A stretch of DNA of 20,928 bases from the NCBI GenBank assembly GCA_035622175.1, contig DASPVV010000027.1, positions 1 through 20,928 of the forward strand, read 5' to 3'. The stretch comes from JAFAGX01 sp035622175. GTDB lineage: Bacteria > Acidobacteriota > Terriglobia > Terriglobales > Acidobacteriaceae. The number at the start of each line of letters is the position of its first letter. Position 1 is the first letter of the stretch. The position numbers were made by a program, and so were the translations under genes. The notes under the pieces were generated by a model that saw nothing but the letters and a program-made list of their open reading frames with translations, did no database searches and was not told where the DNA came from. Positions 7,757 through 13,681 of the stretch are shown here, one piece after another.

Positions 7757-8314
7757 GTGACCGATCGCGAGCCGTACACACCGGGTCCGGCCACCGGGGC
7801 GCAGGTGCAAAAGGACGGAGAGACGTGGACGCTCATTCTGGTCAGAGAACTGCGCCACTCCCCGGAAAAAGTCTGGCAGGCGCTAACCGACCCGGCGCAT
7901 CTGCGCGAGTGGGCGCCCTTCGATGCCGATAGGAGTCTGGGCACGGTTGGCACCACGGTGAAGCTCACCACGGTGGGAACGCCCGCGCCGCATGTTTCCG
8001 AAACAACAGTGACGCGAGCCGACGCACCCAAGACGCTTGAATACGACTGGGGTAGCTTCCATATGCGGTGGAAACTCGAAGCTTTGGGTGACGGCACGCG
8101 CCTGACGCTGTGGACTAACATCGGTCGCCGCTTCATGGCAATGGGTGCTGCCGGGTGGCACATTTGTTTCGATGTTCTGGATCACCTTCTCAGCGGAACT
8201 CCCATCGGACGCATCGTCGGCCCCGAGGCGATGAAGTTCGGCGGCTGGCAGCAGCTGAACGCCGAGTATGCCAAGCAGTTCGGCGTTGAAACGCCCAACT
8301 GCATAGCTAGGTAG
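7757..8314 (+). CDS. SRPBCC-fold (AHSA1-like) protein in the ArsR operon
   Basis: A 185-residue protein with the START/Bet v1-like helix-grip fold of the AHSA1 group: WTLILVRELRHSPEKVWQAL (about 24-43) followed by TDPAHLREWAPFDADRSLG, central strands around LEYDWGSFHMRWKLEALGDG with TRLTLWTNIG, and a C-terminal helix region ending LNAEYAKQF. The fold makes a deep cavity for hydrophobic ligands. The start is GTG 7757, with AAGGAG at 7744-7749 upstream and a further GAAGG run. It sits 11 bases after the VOC gene, so the three genes form one operon. ArsR plus SRPBCC plus VOC is a recurring bacterial cassette of unknown physiology. Confidence 0.88.
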   Translation: MTDREPYTPGPATGAQVQKDGETWTLILVRELRHSPEKVWQALTDPAHLREWAPFDADRSLGTVGTTVKLTTVGTPAPHVSETTVTRADAPKTLEYDWGSFHMRWKLEALGDGTRLTLWTNIGRRFMAMGAAGWHICFDVLDHLLSGTPIGRIVGPEAMKFGGWQQLNAEYAKQFGVETPNCIAR

Positions 8315-8348
8315 CGCAGTATCGCCGATCAATGGAGCACAAATTATC

Positions 8349-8585
8349 ATGAAAGATGGCACCATACGTTCGGTTGTTCGCTGGATTCACATTGTCTTTG
8401 GCATTCCGATACTCGGTTATATTTATAGTCCGTTTGAAAAAATCCCAAACTACGCCCCGGCTACTCGGTTTGCCTTCGTTCCGGTACTGGTTCTGTCGGG
8501 GTTATGGATGTGGAAAGGCCATGCCCTTCGACGACTTATTTCGAAGAGATCGGCGGGCGGCACAGGTTCGTACTCGAACCTGTGA
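8349..8585 (+). CDS. Small hypothetical membrane protein
   Basis: A 78-residue protein with two hydrophobic segments: WIHIVFGIPILGYIY (about 12-26) and FAFVPVLVLSGLWMW (about 41-55), then a basic tail. Proteins of this shape (short N-terminus, WIH, Pro-rich turn SPFEKIPNYAP, GLWMWKGH) occur widely as unannotated small membrane proteins; no function is known. It follows the SRPBCC gene by 34 bases and may be the last gene of the ArsR operon. GGAG at 8334-8337 is 11 bases from the ATG, a long spacing. A six-codon reading frame at 8332-8352 ends in ATGA overlapping this start and might couple translation, though that may be chance. Confidence 0.7.
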   Translation: MKDGTIRSVVRWIHIVFGIPILGYIYSPFEKIPNYAPATRFAFVPVLVLSGLWMWKGHALRRLISKRSAGGTGSYSNL

Positions 8586-8713
8586 TCATCGATCGGCGGA
8601 TGAAGCGTTCGGAAAGGCGGCTTTGCGACCGATCCTTTCGTCGCCGCTGATTCTGAATTTGCGGTCGTCGTGCAGGGAAACGTACTTCCAATTCATCACT
8701 TAGGGTAAGAACT

Positions 8714-9274
8714 ATGTCAAACGTGACCCTTTCAAAAGAGCAACGTGAAGAATTACTGCGAGCGTTGAAAGCCCGTTTTGAAAACAACATGAACCGCCAT
8801 CAGAGTCTTGCATGGGCTAAAGTACAAGCAAAGCTGGAAGCTAATCCTGAAAAACTGTGGTCACTGAATGAAATGGAACGAACCGGCGGTGAACCGGACG
8901 TTGTTGGCCAGGATGAAAAGACAGGCGAATACATTTTTTATGACTGTTCTGCGGAAAGTCCTAAAGGCCGCAGAAGTATTTGCTACGACCGTGAAGCGCT
9001 GCAGTCAAGGAAAGAGCATAAACCGGAAGCTAACGCCATGGATATGGCAGCTGCCATGGGCATTGCGCTTTTAACCGACGAACAATATCGAGCGTTGCAG
9101 AAACTTGGAAGTTTCGATATGAAAACGTCGAGCTGGGTGAAAACACCTTCTGATATCCGAAAACTTGGCGGCGCCCTCTTCTGTGATCGCCGCTACGACA
9201 CTGTTTTCGTGTATCACAACGGTGCGGAATCTTACTATGCCGCGCGGGCGTTCCGCGGCTCGCTAAGGGTGTAA
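8714..9274 (+). CDS. DUF4256 family protein
   Basis: A 186-residue soluble protein that reads as a near-typical member of DUF4256 along its full length. Signature stretches are EQREELLRALKARFENNMNR at the N-terminus, NEMERTGGEPDVVG, the catalytic-looking YIFYDCSAESPKGRRS, and GALFCDRRYDTVFVYHNGAE near the end. The family is highly conserved across distant bacteria, yet has no known activity. The coding DNA is visibly richer in A and T than the genes on either side (runs such as AAAACAACATGAA), which together with strong conservation suggests acquisition by transfer. ATG 8714 begins the domain; an AGGG at 8702-8705 is a poor ribosome-binding site. The preceding 128 bases show no clear promoter. 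Confidence 0.9.
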   Translation: MSNVTLSKEQREELLRALKARFENNMNRHQSLAWAKVQAKLEANPEKLWSLNEMERTGGEPDVVGQDEKTGEYIFYDCSAESPKGRRSICYDREALQSRKEHKPEANAMDMAAAMGIALLTDEQYRALQKLGSFDMKTSSWVKTPSDIRKLGGALFCDRRYDTVFVYHNGAESYYAARAFRGSLRV

Positions 9275-9306
9275 ATCTAGACTAGGTGCGAGAGTTGGAG
9301 CTGCAC

Positions 9307-9747
9307 ATGAAAAGGTCCTTTGCGGTGGAATCTGCCTCTGCATTGATCGACGAGAAGATCAAGCAACTTCCGGACTGGCGCGGGAAGACACTCGCGAAAG
9401 TGCGCGAAATCATACACGAGGCAGACCCTGAGATCATAGAGGAATGGAAGTGGATGGGAAGCCCAGTGTGGTCTCACGACGGAATCATCGCGGTCGGCAA
9501 CGCCCACAAAGATAAGGTGAAGCTGACCTTTTCCCACGGGGCGAGCCTCCTCGATCCCGACAAGCTCTTCAACGCGGGCCTCAAAGGCAACGCCTGGCGA
9601 GCGATCGATTGGTTCGAGGGCGATACGATTAATGAGCGAGCTCTAAGAAATCTCATCCGTGCCGCCGTTGATTACAATCAGATCAAATCGAAGAGGAAAG
9701 CACCTCCGGGCACTCGAGTGAAAGTACATCAAAGCAAAAAAGGATGA
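9307..9747 (+). CDS. DUF1801 (YdhG-like) family protein
   Basis: A 146-residue soluble protein of the DUF1801 fold. Typical features are LPDWRGKTLAKVREIIHEAD (about 22-41), EEWKWMGSPVWSHDGIIAV (about 46-64), DKVKLTFSHGASL, and a C-terminal helix with ALRNLIRAAVDYNQ. The fold is related to YjbR/MmcQ-like and iron-chaperone frataxin-like proteins; no enzymatic activity is established. I prefer ATG 9307 to the in-frame GTG 9286 because GGAG at 9297-9300 lies six bases before the ATG. It is 32 bases after DUF4256 (from its stop to this start) and could be cotranscribed. The C-terminus is lysine-rich. Confidence 0.85.
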   Translation: MKRSFAVESASALIDEKIKQLPDWRGKTLAKVREIIHEADPEIIEEWKWMGSPVWSHDGIIAVGNAHKDKVKLTFSHGASLLDPDKLFNAGLKGNAWRAIDWFEGDTINERALRNLIRAAVDYNQIKSKRKAPPGTRVKVHQSKKG

Positions 9748-9868
9748 GGCTACAGCTTTTTCTCACTGGTTCTCTTTGCGGGACTGCCTGACCATAGTGC
9801 TTGACGCTGCCCATGCCGAATTACAGCCTGAGCCAGGGCTAGAGGATTTTGGGCATTCTCTCTATCCG

Positions 9869-10393
9869 TCAGGGAGCGACCTGGCATTTCCAGAGTGGCA
9901 TGTTTCGACGCGTCTCGCTCGTGCGAATCAGTCCTAGCCTTTTTGCGAGGCACTGCGAACGATCGTTATCATCCGGTATGGTGGCGCTAATAGATCTGAC
10001 CCCGGGCTGTTGCACGGCCCAGTGGATCACGGCTGCCGTCGCCTCGGTGGCATATCCCTTCCCACGAACCTTCTCAATCAACCCCCATCCGATTTCGACG
10101 TCGCCAACTGCGCTTGGAGGTCCCTTTAAGTTGATCGATCCCACGACCATCTTGGACGAACGTTCGACAATGACGCGGATCCGCCAGGGGAGATGTCGGT
10201 CGTCTGCCTGAATTGCCCGGAGGTGCCACGGCAGGTCCCCTATGGTTGGATTATCCGGTGGAAATCTGAAACCAGTGAGAACTGCAAAGCGCCCAAGGTC
10301 ACCCGCGATCAAGGCTTCGATGTCCTCCGGCAAGAGTGCGACGAGAACCAGGCGTTCGGTTTGGATATTTGCTGGCCGCTGCATCATGAACAT
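9869..10393 (-). CDS. GNAT-family N-acetyltransferase (RimJ/RimL type)
   Basis: A 174-residue acetyltransferase. It opens with TERLVLVALLPEDIEALIAG, the usual first strand and helix of RimJ/RimL-like GNATs. It contains the beta-4 strand VVGSINLKGPP, the strand VEIGWGLI and the acetyl-CoA pyrophosphate loop VRGKGYATEA (motif A, R-G-x-G-x-A), and closes with SISATIPDDNDRSQCLAKRLGL, the family's N-x-x-S helix. It transfers an acetyl group to an amine, either a protein N-terminus or a small molecule; target unknown. Starts at the ATGs of MFMM are close together; no clear Shine-Dalgarno precedes them, and CATAAT lies just before the third Met. It points away from the genes to its right. Confidence 0.88.
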   Translation of the reverse strand: MFMMQRPANIQTERLVLVALLPEDIEALIAGDLGRFAVLTGFRFPPDNPTIGDLPWHLRAIQADDRHLPWRIRVIVERSSKMVVGSINLKGPPSAVGDVEIGWGLIEKVRGKGYATEATAAVIHWAVQQPGVRSISATIPDDNDRSQCLAKRLGLIRTSETRRNMPLWKCQVAP

Positions 10394-10770
10394 TATGGCC
10401 GTCGCATATGGCTCAGCCGAAGAGTTTCTTTCATCGAGCTGGCCCCAACTCGAGGTTAGTCGGGTTCAAAACCCGATGTAGGGACGTCCCGCTAACCTGA
10501 AAGCGAGAATGTTGTTCGGCGAGCGCCGATATAAAAACTGATGGAGAGTACTACCGCGTGCCCGCCAACCGGAGGCTCGCTCGGGTGGATCCCTGGGCCT
10601 GGCTATTGCAGCTTATTGGTTCCGTCTTATCCTGGCACCACCATGGAAGTTTCCGACGCTGGATGACAGCTGGCGGGTGTACGTTACCTTCGTTTTCTGC
10701 GGAAGATATTCCGAAAGCTATGAGATGCTCTATCCTACGGAAATAATAACTCCTGAGTGGTCAAACGGAT
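10394..10770. other. Intergenic region with tRNA-like fold and a possible broken small gene
   Basis: This 377-base gap between divergent genes contains a 44-base three-way-junction-like fold (10454-10497), a short hairpin TCGGC-GAGC-GCCGA (10517-10530) directly before a TATAAA box, and a disrupted reading frame (10541-10787). These are listed separately. I see no integrase, repeat array or other gene. Confidence 0.5.
10454..10497 (+). other. Three-way-junction-like inverted repeat containing a tRNA T-arm-like hairpin
   Basis: GGTTAG (10454-10459) pairs with CTAACC (10492-10497). Inside lie TCGGGTT-CAA-AACCCGA (10460-10476) and the palindrome GGGACGTCCC (10481-10490). Read as a five-base stem TCGGG/CCCGA with loop TTCAAAA, the first hairpin matches the tRNA T-loop consensus TTCRANN. 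No matching acceptor, D or anticodon arm was found upstream, so this is not a working tRNA. It could be a tRNA relic, an extragenic palindrome, or a small structured RNA. Confidence 0.4.
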
Positions 10771-10787
10771 ATGGCCGATGCCCTTGA
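10541..10787 (+). pseudogene. Possible frameshifted small membrane protein gene
   Basis: ATG 10541 starts MESTTACPPTGGSLG, five bases after a TATAAA box (10530-10535). From about 10584 a different frame continues as LGLAIAAYWFRLILAPPWKF (one hydrophobic helix), then DSWRVYVTFVFCGRYSESYE, and stops at TGA 10785-10787, overlapping the next gene by 17 bases. That second frame has no start codon of its own. The two frames meet where the sequence encoding GSLG appears twice, 16 bases apart, so a small duplication could have broken the frame. The composition looks protein-like but matches nothing I know. Confidence 0.3.
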
Positions 10788-12354
10788 GCGTCTGAAGGTC
10801 CTAATCGATTCCTCCACCCCGATTGTGGTGATGGAAACGATTGAGGAGATGAGAGCGGTTCGTACGGTGCGAATCGCCTGCTCCGCGCTGAACTTGGCTA
10901 CATTTGAGTGGAGCATTGCGAGCGGATTGGCTCGTTGTGGCCAAGCCGCAGTGGAGGCGGCCTTTGTCTCAGCCGGAATTTCCGGCGGCCCATACGAACC
11001 TCCGGAGGACGCCAAGGCTCTCTACAACAGCCGTGATCCCGCGCAGATGCTGGGAAACCTGGAAGGCCTTACGCTCGAGGCAGCTTTCATTCTGAAAGAC
11101 TTCCATCGCCACATCGACGATCCCGTGGTCGTTCGCCGCCTGCGTGACGTCGGCCAGAAGTTCTCTACGAATCGTCGCACCGTAATCATTACTGCTCCCA
11201 AGTTCACTGTTCCCCCCGAACTGGCAAGCTTGGTGGAGTTTTTCGAGTTGCCGTTGCCGGATCGTCAGCGCTTACGCCAGATCATTGACGAAACACTCGT
11301 ACGAGTTTCGAAGATTCATACACTGCAAAGAAAACTCGACGCTGGCGGCCTCGACGCCATGGCCGAAAACCTGCGCGGCCTTACGGAAGAAGAAGCGGAG
11401 CGGGCTATCTCTCAGGCGCTGGTCACCCGGTATGCGCTTTGCCCCGAAACCGTAACCGACGTGCTGCAAGCGAAACGAGATCAACTGCGGCGCTCCGAGA
11501 TGCTGGATTTCGTCCAAGACTCCTCCACCATGGCCACCGTAGGTGGATTGGAGAACCTGAAACGCTGGCTGGAGCTGCGGCAGGGCTCCTGGGAAGACCG
11601 GGCGCGCGCCTTCGGCCTGGATCCGCCTAAAGGCATCATCATTCTGGGAGTGCAGGGTTGCGGTAAGAGTCTGTGTGCGCGGGCAGTGGCCGGTGAATGG
11701 AAATTGCCTCTGGTGAAATTCGATAGCGCGGCCATCTACGACAAATACATTGGCGAGACCGAAAAACGGATTCAGAAAGTCTTTAAAGTGGCGGAAGGAC
11801 TTGCCCCGTGTGTCCTTTGGATTGACGAACTCGAGAAGGTATTTGCCGGCAGCGGCCCGGATTCGGCTTCTGTGGATGCGGGTGTCTCATCGCGGTTGCT
11901 GGCGGCGTTTTTGTCGTGGATGCAGGATCGCGCCGCCCCCGTGTTTGTCGCGGCTACGTGCAATAACGTGACTGCACTGCCACCGGAACTGATCCGTAAA
12001 GGCCGATTCGACGAACTGTTTTTTGTGGATTTGCCGAACCAGGCAGAGCGGGCCCAGATTGTCGAGATCCAACTCTCCAAGCGTAAACGCAAACCCGCGG
12101 AGTTCAACCTGGGTGCTGTCGCCAAGGCCGCAACCGGCTATTCCGGGGCGGAGATCGAGTCGGCCATCCAAGCCGCTTTGTACGAGGCGTATTCCGCAAA
12201 GCAGCAACTCAGTACGCAGTACTTGCTGCAAGCCCTGCAGGCCACCGTGCCGCTGTCCAGGACACGCGCCGAAGAGATTGCGGCACTCCGCGCATGGGCG
12301 CGAGCGCGGGCCGTTCCGGCTTCGATGGCCGAGCACAATACCCAAGGAGCCTAA
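10771..12354 (+). CDS. Ycf46-like AAA ATPase
   Basis: A 527-residue AAA+ ATPase. Residues 1-260 form the Ycf46-type N-terminal region (LIDSSTPIVVMETIEEMRAV, then the FEWSIASGLAR strand), and about 265-500 form one AAA module. Walker A is GVQGCGKS (293-300, Lys299), with Cys in place of the usual Thr, as in Ycf46 relatives. Walker B is VLWIDE with Asp352 and Glu353. Sensor 1 is ATCNN (about 395-399), and RKGRFDE carries the arginine-finger region. The C-terminal lid has the TGYSGAEIES motif. Ycf46 proteins are known from plastids and cyanobacteria, where they affect carbon or photosynthesis regulation; in heterotrophs their role is unknown. The protein is cytoplasmic with no protease domain. 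ATG 10771 starts at the conserved region but lacks a clear ribosome-binding site; the upstream broken frame overlaps it. No partner gene is adjacent. Confidence 0.9.
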   Translation: MADALERLKVLIDSSTPIVVMETIEEMRAVRTVRIACSALNLATFEWSIASGLARCGQAAVEAAFVSAGISGGPYEPPEDAKALYNSRDPAQMLGNLEGLTLEAAFILKDFHRHIDDPVVVRRLRDVGQKFSTNRRTVIITAPKFTVPPELASLVEFFELPLPDRQRLRQIIDETLVRVSKIHTLQRKLDAGGLDAMAENLRGLTEEEAERAISQALVTRYALCPETVTDVLQAKRDQLRRSEMLDFVQDSSTMATVGGLENLKRWLELRQGSWEDRARAFGLDPPKGIIILGVQGCGKSLCARAVAGEWKLPLVKFDSAAIYDKYIGETEKRIQKVFKVAEGLAPCVLWIDELEKVFAGSGPDSASVDAGVSSRLLAAFLSWMQDRAAPVFVAATCNNVTALPPELIRKGRFDELFFVDLPNQAERAQIVEIQLSKRKRKPAEFNLGAVAKAATGYSGAEIESAIQAALYEAYSAKQQLSTQYLLQALQATVPLSRTRAEEIAALRAWARARAVPASMAEHNTQGA

Positions 12355-12634
12355 CCTGCTGAGAAATGCATGGCCGGAGGTTTTGCTGTGCATGGTAGGT
12401 TCGGGAGGACTCGAACCTCTGACCTCCTCCCTGTCAAGTTTCCCTAAACCATACCGACAACAACTCCCGTATTCCCGCAGAAACCCACGCGGAATGCGGG
12501 CCAACCGCGGCCTACGATGGGTTTTCAGCGCCTAGTCCTCAAGGCGAAGATGGCTCAAAATGATCTGAAACAGAGGGCGCGCGCCGCCTCGGGAGATCAT
12601 GAGCAACTTGGAAATTGTCCGGGCGGCCTGCTGA
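12355..12634. other. Intergenic stretch with no gene besides a tRNA fragment
   Basis: About 280 bases lie between two convergent genes. The only recognisable element is the tRNA-Val 3' fragment at 12393-12437. I looked on both strands for an integrase end and found none. The plus-strand reading MVGSGGLEPLTS seen here is the usual antisense translation of a tRNA 3' half, not a gene. Confidence 0.55.
12393..12437 (-). pseudogene. Decayed tRNA-Val 3' fragment
   Basis: On the minus strand this is the 3' half of a tRNA: TTGACA of the anticodon loop, variable region, T-arm AGAGG-TTCGAGT-CCTCC, acceptor CGAACCT, discriminator A and CCA. Twenty-four consecutive bases, from AGGTCAGA to TCCTCCCG, are identical to the intact tRNA-Val(GAC) at 16179. 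The anticodon stem no longer pairs and there is no matching 5' acceptor or D-arm. It is a relic, possibly left by an element that used tRNA-Val as its attachment site. It lies in opposite orientation to the intact gene. Confidence 0.75.
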
Positions 12635-13645
12635 TTAGTGCCTTCCCCTGTCCTTTTTCTCAGTCCTTTCAAGCGCCAGTTCTTCTGCTGCAGCAATCTT
12701 GTGTTCCTCTAACTCGGCGAGTAAGCCCTCATCCGTTAAATCGAGAGGATGCGAATGTTCCCAGTCGTCACGCACGATGTCACACAAGCGTTCGACGACG
12801 TCGGGCGAGTGTACTTCAATCGCGAGTTCCCTCCGGCTGTCGAAACTGCCTGGCGCAAGGTTAATGGAACCCACAATGGCACGGGAGTGATCAGCCAGAA
12901 GCATCTTGCCGTGGAGCTTCCTATGCTTCAGCTTATGCACCTTGATCCCGACGTCATTCATAATCCGCAAGCCGCCCACGCCTTCCGTAAGCTTCTCTTT
13001 CTTCAGTTTGTGTGGAGGACGCGCCATCACATGCACCTTCACACCACGCATCTTCGCGCGAACCAGGCGCTCAATAATCACGGAGTCCTGATACCGCTCA
13101 TTCTGCGCGAACAAGGTATGCTGGGCTGAATCGATAAACCGGGCGATGCGATCCCGACCATTGGCGGTGCACCAGATAAGCAGCGCGTCGTCATCCACGA
13201 TGAATGGCTTGCGCTCCCAATCTGCTTCGAAGCACCGGATGACCTCGGCAACCTCAGGTGCATGCGTGGTCACCACGGCATAGTCGCGTGTTTGAGTTAG
13301 GTCTTTCACATCCCAGTTGAACGATTTGATGTAAGCAATTTCATCGTCGACCACCATGGACTTTTCATGAGTCACCTCGAAGTGGGGATTGCTGTCAATC
13401 ACTTCGAGGCCCGCTGCCTTCAATTTCATGCGTGTCGTTCTGTTTTCCGGTTTTCCAGTCCGGCGAGCCGGATTGAGCATGACCCGGACATGCACGCCGC
13501 GTTTCTTAGCTTCGATCACGGCATTCAACAACTCGGGGTGAGAAAACAGAAACATCTTCACACGGATCGACTTTTTTGCACCATGAATGGCTTCGAGAAT
13601 CGGTTGCACGGTGTCATCGGGCATCACAAGTAAGGTGTGAGACAT
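12635..13645 (-). CDS. Phospholipase D-like protein with two HKD motifs
   Basis: A 336-residue protein of the PLD superfamily with both catalytic motifs intact: HEKSMVVD (His93, Lys95, Asp100) and HGKMLLAD (His245, Lys247, Asp252), the second followed by VGSINLAPGSF. The two halves form one active site working through a phosphohistidine. The superfamily includes cardiolipin synthases, phospholipases and nucleases such as BfiI. There is no signal peptide or membrane helix, which is unlike classical cardiolipin synthase, so the substrate (lipid or nucleic acid) is open. The C-terminal 40 residues are Glu- and Lys-rich and probably helical. ATG 13645 has GGAGG eight bases upstream. It lies 36 bases downstream of the ABC exporter gene in the same direction, so they are likely cotranscribed. 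Confidence 0.88.
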   Translation of the reverse strand: MSHTLLVMPDDTVQPILEAIHGAKKSIRVKMFLFSHPELLNAVIEAKKRGVHVRVMLNPARRTGKPENRTTRMKLKAAGLEVIDSNPHFEVTHEKSMVVDDEIAYIKSFNWDVKDLTQTRDYAVVTTHAPEVAEVIRCFEADWERKPFIVDDDALLIWCTANGRDRIARFIDSAQHTLFAQNERYQDSVIIERLVRAKMRGVKVHVMARPPHKLKKEKLTEGVGGLRIMNDVGIKVHKLKHRKLHGKMLLADHSRAIVGSINLAPGSFDSRRELAIEVHSPDVVERLCDIVRDDWEHSHPLDLTDEGLLAELEEHKIAAAEELALERTEKKDRGRH

Positions 13646-13681
13646 GGCTCTTGCCTCCGCGCTCTGGCTCGCTGCTCGGTT

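Noticed and set aside
9750..9953. Minus-strand 67-codon frame downstream of the acetyltransferase
   Set aside because: It overlaps the 3' end of the acetyltransferase on the same strand in another frame and shows no domain or ribosome-binding site.
10454..10497. Integron attC site
   Set aside because: The arms GGTTAG...CTAACC are in the wrong orientation for the attC pattern RYYYAAC...GTTRRRY, and no integrase or cassette array is present.
12400..12535. Plus-strand frame reading MVGSGGLEPLTS
   Set aside because: This is the usual antisense translation of a tRNA 3' half, not a protein.
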